The notes: generated from the letters alone by a model not told the origin. Numbered from the stretch's first letter, positions 32,301 through 41,674 are shown. The stretch is 64,000 bases of DNA from Leadbetterella sp964563435 (GCA_964563435.1 CAZLXI010000018.1:1-64000); one strand, 5' to 3'. Made by a program: numbers and translations.

Positions 32301-33566
32301 GGAGCCCGGATTCGCGGGGTCATGTTTGAATTGTTGGAAAACATGTCCGAAGCGATTCATGTAGTTCAGACCACCGCCCTCCGTACCCACCCACAGATTT
32401 CCCTTACCGTCTTCCAATATACCGCTGACCACATTGTAGCTCAGGCTGCTTACATACGGGCTGTATGCATAGTTCCGGAAGACCGGGATATGCCGGTCGT
32501 AGACGCATACTCCGCTATAATACGTGCCGATCCACACCGATCCGCGGGCGTCCTGGAAAATCGGCCGGATGGAGTTACTGGTGAGTGAAAACTGGTCGTA
32601 ATCATTGGCAGAATACGTCAGGAAACCCTCCGCTTCGGAATAATAGTTTAAGCCGTTAATGGTACCTATCCAATATCCGCCAAAGCGGTCCCGGATAATA
32701 GACCGCACATCATTTCCGGCCAATGATTTCCCCTTGGAAGGGGGTTGATGAACAAGATAGGAAAATCGCCCGGTGAAGGTGTTGTATACATTGATACCGC
32801 CTTCTCTCGTGCCAAACCAGAAGATACCGTCCTTCACCTCCTGCACCACCCGTACTTCTTCGCTGTTTAACTCACCTTCGCGCTGCCGGAAGTGCCTCCG
32901 CAGCCGAAGAGCAGATCCGCTGCGCCAGGGTTCAAAAACCAATACCCCGTTGACCGTGCTTATCCAGATATTCCTTTTATTGTCTTCATAGAAAGACATC
33001 ACATTGTTACATCCCACGGGGAGGTCGCGATACATGCCGGCTTCAAATACAAGCGTTAGCGGTTCGGTTTTCGACTGCTCATTGAAGCAGTACAGGCCCT
33101 GATTGGTGGTAAACCAGATCCGGCCGGCGTGATCCTCCACGATAGACCATATCATAGGCTCGGGTGAGGAGTTACCGGATGAGTTATCAGGAAGAGGTAC
33201 GCGTATGAAACGGTCACGGAGGCGGTCATACCGGTTGATACCGGTTCGGGTACCGATCCACAGCCGCTTTTTACTGTCTTCGAATAAAGAAAGGATGTAA
33301 TTGTCGGTGAGCGAAGTGCTATCCGAGAGGATATTGCGATAAGTAAAGAATTTTCGGGAATCGTAACGGTTCAGACCATCACGCGTACCTATCCACATAA
33401 AACCGAGGTAGTCCTGGCACAGCGCAAAAACACTGCTTTGCGATAGCCCTTCCCTTAGTCCGATCTGCGTAAACTTGACGGTTTTACCCCTATCCTGACC
33501 AAATGTGACGGTAGCCAACGATAGGGCTACCGCCAAAAGGACAGAGGAGACAGCAGAACGGCACAT
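29310..33566 (-). CDS. Hybrid two-component system sensor-regulator (HTCS)
   Basis: The 1418-aa protein has a signal peptide (MCRSAVSSVLLAVALSLATV) and a periplasmic double propeller of Reg_prop repeats (residues about 30-650; repeated units such as WIGTRDGLNRYD and FEDSRNRVWLGT). A Y_Y_Y domain (about 690-760) and one membrane helix (WWAYTIYLALIAASVYMIIR) follow. In the cytoplasm are HisKA with SISHEFRTPLTLILAP, HATPase (DNGKGIPGDKL, GSGIGLALAKNL), a receiver with phospho-acceptor Asp in VVTDIMMPVADG, and a C-terminal AraC HTH. It senses a glycan fragment and activates the locus next to it. Confidence 0.96.
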   Translation of the reverse strand: MCRSAVSSVLLAVALSLATVTFGQDRGKTVKFTQIGLREGLSQSSVFALCQDYLGFMWIGTRDGLNRYDSRKFFTYRNILSDSTSLTDNYILSLFEDSKKRLWIGTRTGINRYDRLRDRFIRVPLPDNSSGNSSPEPMIWSIVEDHAGRIWFTTNQGLYCFNEQSKTEPLTLVFEAGMYRDLPVGCNNVMSFYEDNKRNIWISTVNGVLVFEPWRSGSALRLRRHFRQREGELNSEEVRVVQEVKDGIFWFGTREGGINVYNTFTGRFSYLVHQPPSKGKSLAGNDVRSIIRDRFGGYWIGTINGLNYYSEAEGFLTYSANDYDQFSLTSNSIRPIFQDARGSVWIGTYYSGVCVYDRHIPVFRNYAYSPYVSSLSYNVVSGILEDGKGNLWVGTEGGGLNYMNRFGHVFQQFKHDPANPGSLSHNHVKSLHLDQRDDLWIGTYHGGLNLLRKGSHSFQHFRHDPSVSHSLSHNNVYSIKEDRQGNMWFGTYGGGLNLKKPGREMHFESYRAGKTGRYHISSDLVRTVFIDSRGNIWVGTEDGLNLKRPGTDHFEVFRYSADNPNSISGNVVISIFEDSRNRVWLGTYKDGLNQYHPDTGSFSRFSERDGLPGNNVFGILEDQQKLWLSTNNGICSFDPESGSVRSYNIKDGIGGNEFSIGAYCKAGDGQLIFGGTHGLTSFYPRNFSASNYVPPIVFTDFRLFNEPVVPGKKHVLEKPIFVTDTIVLTHKQNIFTIEFSAINFVLPEKNKYAYRLAGLENQWNYVNMPSATYTNLHAGTYTLLAKGSSNDGIWNEVPATLTIRILPPPWKTWWAYTIYLALIAASVYMIIRFTKIRSGLEHELQLEHLENERQREINEIKLNFFTSISHEFRTPLTLILAPVQHLLTHMNLDESARTMMATVKNNSLRLLNLVNQLLDFRKQESGNFQLAVTAGDLVTFIDRIAAEFTTYAKEQQIRFQYHKPAGIIEVWFDTDQLEKVIYNLLSNAFKFVPVAGSVKLIVEKMKPSVNYPRGSVVIRVWDNGKGIPGDKLSSIFEFFYQLQAGHEKKRGNLGSGIGLALAKNLTEMHGGKIDVESYDGDERPTYTCFTVELPLGSVHLKPEDMARSEKEEAQNRMEEPVADDPDEAGYPVNTPLNSGNTFNRPLILVVEDHEEIRKFITQSLPGDYTILEASDGQEGWEMVRLHLPDLVVTDIMMPVADGISLLKNIKQTLDTNHIPVLLLTARTAMESVIEGLQSGSDDYLTKPFHPEVLSLKIRNILAARERFRKKFIRDYVLTPQQDSGESDADQQFLHKVIRLIEDNLAEVHFNVNVLARELSMSRPVLYRKLKQLTDLSVIELINILRLKKAAQLLAQGHTQVSQVAYQIGFSDPKYFSKSFKNYFGKSPSEYLSLNVIEQAEIITDKFNSFSHEDTIRPS

Positions 33567-33637
33567 GTATTGTTTTCAGGTATAATTGTCAGGGACAATA
33601 TCGAAAAAAAATAGAATATATCTATATTTTTTTGTAC

Positions 33638-34822
33638 TTAAGGGGTGCTTTTTTTTCGGCTCAATGCTTCCAGTAAGTAATAATCCGCGTAAATCAGGGG
33701 CACATCCACTTCGGAGTTGGCAGGCTTCGATCCTGTACTGTGCAACAGGGTAAATCCGCTGTGTGTTCCCGCGCCGGCCATATAAGAGGTAACGAGACTG
33801 TGTACAATATGGTCTGCCCGGTCACGAAGCCTGTCGTTGTCCGGTGCAAAGCTATGGAGCTCGTATAAAGCTGAAGCGATGACAGCGGCGGCTGAAGCAT
33901 CCCGGGGCTCATGGGGAATACCCGGTGCATCGAAGTCCCAATACGGCACCCCGTCTTCCGGGAAATGCGGATGATTCATGAGCCACCCGGCAATGTCGAG
34001 CGCTTTCCTGAGATAACGTTCATCCTGCGTCTCCCTGTAACACATCGTATAACCATACAGCGCCCAGGCCTGTCCGCGTGCCCAGGTCGACTCATCGCTG
34101 TATCCCTGATGCGTATGCCGGTTCCTGATTTCGCCTGTTTCGGGATCGTAGTCAATGACATGATACGTTCCGCCATCGGGTCTGAAATGGTTTTTCAGGG
34201 TGGTGTTGGCATGGGATACGGCGATCCGGTAAAAGGTGGAGTCGCCCGTAAGCTTTGTTGCGGCAAACAGCAATTCCAGGTTGAGCATGTTATCGATAAT
34301 GACGGGGAAGACCCATTTATCCCGGTTGTGATCCCAGGAACGGATACACCCTATGACTGGATTAAACCGGGTAGCCAATGTCTGTGCCGAACGGATGATC
34401 ACTGCCCGGTAAGCCGTATCGCCGGTCAACCGGTAACCCTGGCCATAGCTGCAGTAGATCTTGAAGCCCATATCATGGGTACGGCCGTTGTATTGCTCTT
34501 TGTCCAGCTTTGCTGTAGCCTCCCGTGCCGCATCCTGCCATTTGTTATCTTTCGTGAAAGCATATAATTGCCACAGGATACCCGGGAAGAAGCCACTGGT
34601 CCAGTCGCCGGACGGAACCAGTACCAACCGCCCGTCGGTGTCCACCGTACGCGGTGAGACACGATCGGCCGTGGTTAAGCGACGGACCTCCTGTAACTGT
34701 AATGCAGCCTGCGCTTCGGTGAAGCGGAAGGCCTGTTCCACGTCTGTCGCCTGGGAGCGACAAACGTGGGACAGGGATAGCATTCCTATTGCCAAAAAAC
34801 TTGTTCTGATGTAAAGGTTCAT
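33638..34822 (-). CDS. GH88 unsaturated glucuronyl hydrolase
   Basis: The 394-aa protein has a signal peptide (MNLYIRTSFLAIGMLSLSHV). The (alpha/alpha)6-barrel motifs of family 88 are present: GDWTSGFFPGILW, HDMGFKIYCSYG with D117, VFPVIIDNMLNLELLF with D177, TWARGQAWALYGY and DASAAAVIASAL. D117 and D177 are spaced like the catalytic pair of the Bacillus enzyme. It removes the 4,5-unsaturated uronic acid left at chain ends by lyases. It is the last gene before the sensor, 5 bp after the lipoprotein gene. Confidence 0.92.
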   Translation of the reverse strand: MNLYIRTSFLAIGMLSLSHVCRSQATDVEQAFRFTEAQAALQLQEVRRLTTADRVSPRTVDTDGRLVLVPSGDWTSGFFPGILWQLYAFTKDNKWQDAAREATAKLDKEQYNGRTHDMGFKIYCSYGQGYRLTGDTAYRAVIIRSAQTLATRFNPVIGCIRSWDHNRDKWVFPVIIDNMLNLELLFAATKLTGDSTFYRIAVSHANTTLKNHFRPDGGTYHVIDYDPETGEIRNRHTHQGYSDESTWARGQAWALYGYTMCYRETQDERYLRKALDIAGWLMNHPHFPEDGVPYWDFDAPGIPHEPRDASAAAVIASALYELHSFAPDNDRLRDRADHIVHSLVTSYMAGAGTHSGFTLLHSTGSKPANSEVDVPLIYADYYLLEALSRKKSTP

Positions 34823-34827
34823 CCGGT

Positions 34828-35343
34828 TTAATCAATATTGAGGGTCCGTCTGAACGCCGTTGAGAAAATATCCACGCGATAATCGGGTGTAATGTGGTCC
34901 TCAAAGTTGATTTCCACGATACGCCTCCCCGGTACAGGATTATTAAGCAGCTTTACATACACCGTATCGGTGGCCTTTTTGGCCTGGGGGAACAGAAGCG
35001 GATACTTCCCCTCACTGTTCGGCTGGAGGGTATTCCCACTCTTATCCACGATCTGGAAGTCCACCCCGAGCACCGCCGGATTGGCGATATTCGGTCTCAC
35101 TACAGCATAATGCGCTACGGCATCGTAGGGGCGTGTGAACGAAGAATAAAACTGAACGGGTAATTTCACCAACCCGGCCTGCGCCTTGTTCACCGTAACC
35201 GCACTGTTGTTATTCGGTACATAGACAATGTAGTAATGGTGCTCGTATTCCTGCAATCCGGCAGGGTAGCTTTTGTCCTCGCAGGCGGAAAATAATCCCC
35301 CGGATAACAATAGCAGTATAAGGAATATGTTTTGTATTTTCAT
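34828..35343 (-). CDS. Surface lipoprotein of the first PUL, 171 aa
   Basis: The signal peptide ends in a lipobox (SGGLFSAC) followed by acidic residues, the usual signal for surface export in Bacteroidota. The mature part is a beta-sandwich-like sequence (YYIVYVPNNNSAVTVNKAQAG, HYAVVRPNIANPAVLGVDF, KATDTVYVKLL). It is 22 bp after the SusD gene, at the place usually taken by SusE-like or DUF4843/DUF1735-type glycan-binding lipoproteins. The exact family is uncertain. Confidence 0.7.
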   Translation of the reverse strand: MKIQNIFLILLLLSGGLFSACEDKSYPAGLQEYEHHYYIVYVPNNNSAVTVNKAQAGLVKLPVQFYSSFTRPYDAVAHYAVVRPNIANPAVLGVDFQIVDKSGNTLQPNSEGKYPLLFPQAKKATDTVYVKLLNNPVPGRRIVEINFEDHITPDYRVDIFSTAFRRTLNID

Positions 35344-35365
35344 TGTATTTCTTGTCTTGTTAGTG

Positions 35366-37030
35366 TTATTGCCAATTCGGATTCTGGCTTACATTTCCGC
35401 CGCTCAATGTGATTTCCTGTAGTGGCACCGGGTAGAGGTAGTCTCTTCCGGGGTTGAATGAACGTACGTTCGTATCCTCGGTAACGAGTACCCCGTCGCT
35501 GTTGATCCTCAGTGTCGACGGGTCCGCTCCTACCCAATCCACAGCATTGAATTTGGCGCCCAGCAATTGTCCGGGCAAATGGATTTCTGCCGTTTTCCAG
35601 CGGATCAGGTCGTCGTAGCGGAATCCTTCGAGTGCCAGTTCCACTGTGCGCTCCCGCCGGATCTCTTCACGCATATCCAGGTTATTCGCTGTAGCAAAAG
35701 CGTTGGTGAGCCGTGCATCAAAGCCCGCCCGCTGCCGCAGGGCATTCACGGTGAGGTTGAGGTCGGCATCGCTTATTGTGCCTTCCAGCTCATATTTAGC
35801 CTCCGCATAGATAAGCAGCACTTCACCGTAACGGATCAGGATTTTATCCACTGTACCGGCGCCTGACGTTTGCCAGTCAGTCAGGTTGAAGCCTTTTTTT
35901 GCAGCATAGGCTGTTCTTGATCCCAATGTGGTGGTGGGTATCCACGGCCCCTTGTAAGCTTCTTCCCTTGCCTGGAACAGCGTCATGGCCAAACGCGGAT
36001 CGCGGTTCTCAAAGACCGTATTGTAACCTTCTTCGTCTTTTTCTTCAACGAAATAGACAGAACGCCTGGCTGAAGGCTGATTTTTATCATTGAAAGCCGG
36101 AAGGCCGTCGGCATACAGGTATTGACGGACCAGGTTACGCGTGGGTGCGTTGCGTCCGTTTTCCATATCCCGGGAGTATCCATGTCCCACGATGAGGTTG
36201 GACACGCTCACACCGTAGATTTTCACAAAGATATTTTCGGTATTCGAAGGTCCCTCGGCCTCGTGCTGGAACAGTCCGTGGTAGCTGCGGTAGAGTTGAT
36301 GCCCCTGGGTCATCACGGCCTGAGCAGCCTGTACCGCGATAGTCAGGTGCGATTGCCAGTCGCCATCATTGTGGAATTTGGCCCGCGTGCCGATATACAG
36401 GGCCACCCGTGCCTTCAGTGCCAACGCACTGCTTCTGGTTACCCGACCATACTGAGCGGCAGGCAATTGCTGGCGAGCAGGAAGCCATTGCGCGGCAAAA
36501 TCGAGGTCGTCATAGATAGCCTGGATAACTTCTGCCTTGGGCGTACGGGGCATCGACAGTTCGGGAGAATTGACGTCGAGCGCTTTCAGTACCAGGGGTA
36601 CATCTCCATATTTCTGTACGAGACCAAAATAGGCGCTTGCACGGAAAAATCGGGCCTCACCAAAATAGCGGTTTTTGATTTCGTCGCTAACCTGTGCCTT
36701 TCCTCCCTTTTCGAGGATGTTATTGGCCGTGAAGATGTCGCGATAGGCGTTAGACCAGTCGGCGCTGGTGGCCGGAACGTTCCGGGTGCCATTACTGATG
36801 CCGTTGGCCGTTTGATTCACATTGTCGTCTCCCCGGCCATCGAGTTGGAATCCGGCCAGCAACTGGTAGTGCCGGTTGGCTGCATTCATGAGATCGGTTT
36901 CCGTATTCCAAAAGGCGGCATCGGTGAATTGACTTTCGGGGAAACGATCCAGGTCACAGCCTCCTAAGAAAGCCATGCCACAGAGGAAAACGAGCATACG
37001 AATATAGCCGGCGATATTGGGATAATTCAT
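35366..37030 (-). CDS. SusD/RagB family outer-membrane lipoprotein
   Basis: The signal peptide ends with lipobox MAFLGGC. The 554-aa protein has the SusD pattern: DLDRFPESQFTDAAFWNTE at the start, TPR-like helices (AEVIQAIYDDLDFAAQWLP, ALALKARVALYIGTRAKF), the RYGEVLLIYAEAKYEL segment, the RRERTVELALEGFRYDDLIRWK signature, and the end NPGRDYLYPVPLQEI. It caps the SusC pore and captures glycan at the surface. It is 13 bp behind the SusC gene. Confidence 0.95.
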   Translation of the reverse strand: MNYPNIAGYIRMLVFLCGMAFLGGCDLDRFPESQFTDAAFWNTETDLMNAANRHYQLLAGFQLDGRGDDNVNQTANGISNGTRNVPATSADWSNAYRDIFTANNILEKGGKAQVSDEIKNRYFGEARFFRASAYFGLVQKYGDVPLVLKALDVNSPELSMPRTPKAEVIQAIYDDLDFAAQWLPARQQLPAAQYGRVTRSSALALKARVALYIGTRAKFHNDGDWQSHLTIAVQAAQAVMTQGHQLYRSYHGLFQHEAEGPSNTENIFVKIYGVSVSNLIVGHGYSRDMENGRNAPTRNLVRQYLYADGLPAFNDKNQPSARRSVYFVEEKDEEGYNTVFENRDPRLAMTLFQAREEAYKGPWIPTTTLGSRTAYAAKKGFNLTDWQTSGAGTVDKILIRYGEVLLIYAEAKYELEGTISDADLNLTVNALRQRAGFDARLTNAFATANNLDMREEIRRERTVELALEGFRYDDLIRWKTAEIHLPGQLLGAKFNAVDWVGADPSTLRINSDGVLVTEDTNVRSFNPGRDYLYPVPLQEITLSGGNVSQNPNWQ

Positions 37031-37043
37031 GTTCGGAAAGATT

Positions 37044-40000
37044 TTAAAAGGTTAGATTTAAACCAAATGAATAGGATCTGTAGAAGGGGTAAGTGGTGGC
37101 ACCTACGTTATTGCCCACTTCGGGATCAAATACCTTCATGACATCGGTTTTCTCCCACAGGTCCTGCCCGGAGAAGTAAACACGCAGCCGTTGTATCTGG
37201 CTCCACCGTACCGGCACCGTATAGCCGAGCTGGATGTTTTTCAGACGGAGGTAGTTGCCATTCTGTGCCCAGCGGTCCGACGCCCGGAAGTTATGGGCGC
37301 TGGTCTGGTACATACGCGGAAAATACGCGTTGGGGTTTTCGGGTGTCCACCGGTCCATATGAACCGTCCAGGGCATATCTGCCGTGCCCAGCATAGGGGA
37401 AAGGGTACCTTCGTTAATGAGGAAGCGACGCTGCGCGGCTCCCTGGAAGAATACCGAAAAGTCGAAAGCTTTCCAGTTGAGTCCGAAGTCAAATCCATAC
37501 GTATACCGGGCGTTGGTGGTGCCGAGGTAAACGAGGTCGCCCGGGCTTTCGGGCGTAGCTTCTCCGGGTGAGATGACGCCGTCTCCGTTCAGATCCAGGT
37601 ACTTGATGTCACCGGCGCCCGCATTGTTGGGGAAGAACGGTGTTGACACGGTTTGCCGGTAGGCCTGGTATTCTTCGTTGGTCTGGAAGAAGCCGTCTGT
37701 ACGGTACCCCCAAACGGTATTCAGCGGATAGCCTTCCAGCAGCGGGATCACTCCGCCGTTGCCGAGGGAGTTCCGGCCGTCATATTTCACGAGCTCGTTT
37801 TGGTTGTCGGAGATATTGAAGCCGATCTTGTAATCGAAAGTATTGATTTTATCGCGCCAGCGGAGGTCCAGCTCCCATCCCCAGCTTTTCAGCTCACCGA
37901 TGTTCATGACAGGCACCGTCACACCAATGAGGCTGGGGAGGTTCAATGACGCCAGCATATCCTTGTTTCGCTTTACATAGTAATCTGCGGTGAGCGTAAG
38001 CCGGTCACGCAGGAACCCGGCGTCGACCCCGATGTTGGCCTGCTGTACGGTTTCCCAGGTTTTCTGTGGCGAAGCCAATTGTGACTGATACATATATTGG
38101 GTACGGGTGTCGTTGAAAACCAGGTTACCCGATTGTGTAAGCCCGCTGGTCAGCAACGCGATATAATCATACAGCCCCAATACGGCCCCATTGCCCAGTT
38201 GTCCCCAGGAGCCCCGCAGCTTTAGTGCCGAAAAGAGGGTCTGATCCTGCATGAATTGCTCCTGGTCGAGCCGCCATGCTGCAGAGAAAGAAGGAAACAG
38301 CTGCCAACGGTTTTCAGGTGCCAGCCGCGAGCTTCCGTCGTAGCGGGCAGACGCCTCGAAAAGGTACTTTTCGCGGAAGTTATAATTGAACCGTCCAAAG
38401 AAAGAGCCCATAGCCCATGTGGCATTGTTGTCTCCATTGGTTTTGGTCAGGGGATCAGCAAAGTTGAAGCTGAAGAAGTCGTTGGTGATCATAGACTGGG
38501 CCCCTGCCGAGAACTCATCGCGCCGGTAATCTTCGAAAGAGGCTCCGCCCAGAACGGTGAAATTATGTGCATCGGCCAGTGACAGGTTGTAGGTCAGCAC
38601 CCCCTGGAGGTTATTGTGGTAACCCCGGTTCTTTACCATACGCTTGGTATTGGGGTCATTGATACGGAAACGCACGGTACCGGTAGTACGTCCGTACCAT
38701 AATAAGGTACGGCTGTTGTTTTCCATGGAGTAGTAGTCCTGGTTGCGCCAGCCCGTCAGGTCAAAAGTGAGCCCTTTCACAAGGTTCTGCACTTTGAGGT
38801 TTACCCGTCCGGTAAACGATTCGTAGAGGCGTTGTTCCAGTCCGGCGTTCTTTTCAATATCCACGGCATTGATCTGCAGGTCACCGTTATACGGCTGGCC
38901 GGTGATGTCTTCTTCCGGTACATACAGGCTCTGGCGCGCCCGGCTGCGATAAAGCCGGTTGATGATCTGTTCGGTACCGTAAGCGTTTTCGTTGACGGTG
39001 GAACCTATGTATCCGGCTACTATCTCCACCTTCATGTACTTGTTGAGGTCCGCGTTAATGTTTGCTTTGATGTTGTACCGAGAATTATCGTCCGGCCCGT
39101 AACGCAACACACCGTCGCGTTTATAGTAGCTCCCCGACACCAGGTAATCTACCTTATCGGCTCCGCCACTGACAGACAATGTATAGTTTTGCATCGCGTT
39201 GTACTTATCCATTCCCTCCTTGAGCCAGTTGTTGTTGCCGAAGTACTCCCAGCGGTCCTGTGTGGGATTGGGTCTTACCGAGAAATTCGGATTGCTTACC
39301 CATTCCATTTGCTCCGCACTGAATTCGGGATTTCCAGTAGCATTGAGGCGTGATTCGTCGATGAGCATCTGTTCATCCCAGGAGTTGAGTCTTTGGGGCT
39401 GGCGGGCCGTGGCGTTGATGCCATAGTAGTTGTTGAAGTTGATCCGGGCTTTTCCGGCTTTGCCTTTCCGGGTGGTGATCAATACTACACCGCCCGCGGC
39501 ACGTGCACCGTAAATTGCCGATGCCGATGCATCTTTAAGCACGGAAATGGATTCGATGTCATCGGGGTTCAGCAGGTTCATGTCCATCTGGATACCATCC
39601 ACCAATACCAGGGCATTCGTGGCATTCGCAGACGAAAAGCCCCGGATACGTACCCCATAACCTTCGGCCCCGGGCTGTCCGCTGCCCCTGAATACCGTAA
39701 CACCGGGCAAAACACCTTGCAGCGCTCCCGTCAGGTTGGCCACAGGCCGGTTAACCAATACGTCGCTGTTGATCTGGGCAACGGCACCGCTGAGGTTTAC
39801 TTTCTTCTGTGTACCATAGCCCACCACCACCACTTCTTCCAGCACAGCTACATCTTCCGCAAGGGTTACGTTGATCATTGAACGGTTATTAACGGGGATC
39901 TCCTGGGATACACTGCCTAATAAGGTAAATACAAGGGTACCATTCCCCGGTGCCGAAATGCGGTAACTCCCTTCCGCATCCGCTATTGCAGCCGTGCCCG

Positions 40001-40163
40001 TTCCTTTAACGGTTACAATGGCCCCTACGGCGGGGGTACGGTCCGGATGAAGGATTTTCCCGGTCACACTGATAGGCGATTGTGCGTAGGCAACGCCAAT
40101 ACAGGCTATCCACAGTGCCAATACGAAGCCATAGCTTCGTTTTTTTGTAAAGCATTTATTCAT
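37044..40163 (-). CDS. SusC/RagA TonB-dependent glycan importer
   Basis: From ATG 40163 the protein is 1039 aa (ATG 40205 is less likely). After the signal peptide (ending AYAQ) come a carboxypeptidase-D-like domain (ISVTGKILHPDRTPAVGAIV), the TonB box region VLEEVVVVGYGTQKKVNLS, the plug (GVRIRGFSSANATNALVLVDG, IESISVLKDASASAIYGARA), and a 22-strand barrel ending in SFGLNLTF. It imports oligosaccharides using TonB energy. Its pair is the SusD gene downstream. The predicted promoter is at 40203-40210. Confidence 0.95.
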   Translation of the reverse strand: MNKCFTKKRSYGFVLALWIACIGVAYAQSPISVTGKILHPDRTPAVGAIVTVKGTGTAAIADAEGSYRISAPGNGTLVFTLLGSVSQEIPVNNRSMINVTLAEDVAVLEEVVVVGYGTQKKVNLSGAVAQINSDVLVNRPVANLTGALQGVLPGVTVFRGSGQPGAEGYGVRIRGFSSANATNALVLVDGIQMDMNLLNPDDIESISVLKDASASAIYGARAAGGVVLITTRKGKAGKARINFNNYYGINATARQPQRLNSWDEQMLIDESRLNATGNPEFSAEQMEWVSNPNFSVRPNPTQDRWEYFGNNNWLKEGMDKYNAMQNYTLSVSGGADKVDYLVSGSYYKRDGVLRYGPDDNSRYNIKANINADLNKYMKVEIVAGYIGSTVNENAYGTEQIINRLYRSRARQSLYVPEEDITGQPYNGDLQINAVDIEKNAGLEQRLYESFTGRVNLKVQNLVKGLTFDLTGWRNQDYYSMENNSRTLLWYGRTTGTVRFRINDPNTKRMVKNRGYHNNLQGVLTYNLSLADAHNFTVLGGASFEDYRRDEFSAGAQSMITNDFFSFNFADPLTKTNGDNNATWAMGSFFGRFNYNFREKYLFEASARYDGSSRLAPENRWQLFPSFSAAWRLDQEQFMQDQTLFSALKLRGSWGQLGNGAVLGLYDYIALLTSGLTQSGNLVFNDTRTQYMYQSQLASPQKTWETVQQANIGVDAGFLRDRLTLTADYYVKRNKDMLASLNLPSLIGVTVPVMNIGELKSWGWELDLRWRDKINTFDYKIGFNISDNQNELVKYDGRNSLGNGGVIPLLEGYPLNTVWGYRTDGFFQTNEEYQAYRQTVSTPFFPNNAGAGDIKYLDLNGDGVISPGEATPESPGDLVYLGTTNARYTYGFDFGLNWKAFDFSVFFQGAAQRRFLINEGTLSPMLGTADMPWTVHMDRWTPENPNAYFPRMYQTSAHNFRASDRWAQNGNYLRLKNIQLGYTVPVRWSQIQRLRVYFSGQDLWEKTDVMKVFDPEVGNNVGATTYPFYRSYSFGLNLTF

Positions 40164-40202
40164 ACTGTAAAGGTTGAACGTTTGTAAAATAGTTACAGGG
40201 AG

Positions 40203-40210
40203 CAAATGTA
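40203..40210 (-). promoter_or_regulatory. Predicted -7 element of the first SusC gene
   Basis: The minus strand reads TACATTTG (40210-40203), an exact TAnnTTTG, 40 bp before ATG 40163. No standard -33 TTG is seen, which fits activation by the HTCS regulator. The rest of 40211-40535 is AT-rich without a gene. Confidence 0.45.
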
Positions 40211-40535
40211 GGGAGCAGCAAAGCCTGTGACGGGGTAATTATCGGTCGAATGTGGGGTAAAAAATGTTCAGGGTTCCCGGGTCAATTCCACGTAAGCCAC
40301 ACAAAACAGCCGTTTTCATAATCAATAGCCTTGCATCCAAATATTATCCCGGCAAATTGGAAATAACACAACCTGAAATTTCTTCAAACCGGGAAAGTGC
40401 AGTATTAAATTTTGCAATATTTTGAAAACACATGTAAATTCAATTGAATATATATGTTTTTGATAAAAAAACAGAATAATATTTATGTTAATTCAAAAAA
40501 ATCAATTAATTTCGCATGTCTCAATATACAAAAAC

Positions 40536-40823
40536 ATGAACAGTCTGATTAAAATTCTCGGATGCTCTTTTGTCATCCTTCTCGGTACGTCAGTTGAAGG
40601 ATTCGCTCAGCGCAATGACAATCCTCTTACGCACCCATCCAATTATAAAACCCGTTCGGCAGGGCAACGGGCATTTACAAAGGCGGAAGGCACCGGTGTT
40701 CTGACCGAAACCGTGGAAGCCCCAAACTACAAACGGCCGTATTCTAAGGCTAAAGCTCAAAAAGTAAGTCTGGAAGTATCCGTAAATCCAAAGCGGAGTT
40801 ACAAGATGCCTTACACCCGCTGA
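40536..40823 (+). CDS. Small secreted protein, 95 aa
   Basis: ATG 40536 starts a signal peptide (MNSLIKILGCSFVILLGTSV ending GFAQ). The mature part is basic and rich in Lys, Arg, Tyr and Pro (NYKTRSAGQRAFTK, NYKRPYSKAKAQK, NPKRSYKMPYTR), with no domain and probably disordered. A strong terminator follows, so it is a single-gene unit. It lies between the two glycan loci and has no clear link to them. Confidence 0.65.
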   Translation: MNSLIKILGCSFVILLGTSVEGFAQRNDNPLTHPSNYKTRSAGQRAFTKAEGTGVLTETVEAPNYKRPYSKAKAQKVSLEVSVNPKRSYKMPYTR

Positions 40824-40829
40824 GATTAT

Positions 40830-40866
40830 AAAAGAGCTCCGGTCAATAATCTTCCGGGGCTCTTTT
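40830..40866. terminator. Strong bidirectional terminator
   Basis: AAAAGAGCTCCGG (40830-40842) pairs with CCGGGGCTCTTTT (40854-40866): a 13-bp stem with one T.G wobble and A/T tails on both sides. It ends the small secreted gene and may also end the leftward HAD gene at 40976. Confidence 0.75.
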
Positions 40867-40975
40867 AATTGATGATATATCCCCTTCAGCGGGGGCACTA
40901 TTCTCCTGGATGCAATCATCTTTCAGAAGTCAGCCATATAAGAAAAGCTTGTATGTCTTACTATGACTATGTGGT

Positions 40976-41641
40976 TCAGATCTGAAAATACCGGCTGATC
41001 TTTTCCAGCCTCAGCTCTTTGTAATCTGACACGACCAGGCCGGCCAAAGAATAATCCTGCAGATGCGTGTGCGGACTTTTGAAGGCGGCACAGAAGATTC
41101 CGGCCCGGTGCGCGGCCAGGATACCGTTGGTGGCGTCTTCAATGACCATGCAGCGCTCCCGCGGTTCGCCGGCCAGTTCAGCCGCTCGTATAAAAATCTC
41201 CGGATCCGGCTTGGAGGCCGTGAGATCGGCTCCGCTGATCCGCCCCGTGAAGTACGGCTCCAGCCCGAATTTTTCAAAGACCATGGCAATGGTATTCCGG
41301 CTGGCCGAAGAAGCGACCACCAGCCTGATCCCTTCCTGATAATAATGCATGATCAGGTCCTTCACCCCGGGGAGCAGGTCAAATTCGGTATCGTTATAGA
41401 ACAATTCACTGAAATACCTGCGCTTAGCCCCGATGATCGCTTCCGGGGTCTGGTTCAATGCATACATTTCGATCAGTTGGTCTGCAATATGCCGGGTCGA
41501 TGCGCCTGAGAATGAATAATAGGTTTCCTTAGGAACATCAATGCCCAGGTCTTCAAAAACCTGATGAAAGGCTTTTCTATGGAGAGGTTCCGAGTCTGCG
41601 ATCACCCCGTCCATGTCAAACAAAACTGCTTTTAAGGCCAT
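40976..41641 (-). CDS. HAD-family phosphatase/beta-phosphoglucomutase-like
   Basis: From ATG 41641 the protein (221 aa) shows all HAD motifs: motif I FDMDGVIADSEP with the nucleophile Asp, motif II VVASSASRNT, the Lys of motif III in SGADLTASKPDPEIF and motif IV VIEDATNGILAA. The helical cap between motifs I and II fits subclass I enzymes such as beta-phosphoglucomutase or sugar phosphatases. It is cytoplasmic. It follows the second glycan locus on the same strand but behind a terminator, so its link to it is uncertain. Confidence 0.88.
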   Translation of the reverse strand: MALKAVLFDMDGVIADSEPLHRKAFHQVFEDLGIDVPKETYYSFSGASTRHIADQLIEMYALNQTPEAIIGAKRRYFSELFYNDTEFDLLPGVKDLIMHYYQEGIRLVVASSASRNTIAMVFEKFGLEPYFTGRISGADLTASKPDPEIFIRAAELAGEPRERCMVIEDATNGILAAHRAGIFCAAFKSPHTHLQDYSLAGLVVSDYKELRLEKISRYFQI

Positions 41642-41674
41642 AATCTCACTTTCCCCCAAAGATCCGGCTTAAAA

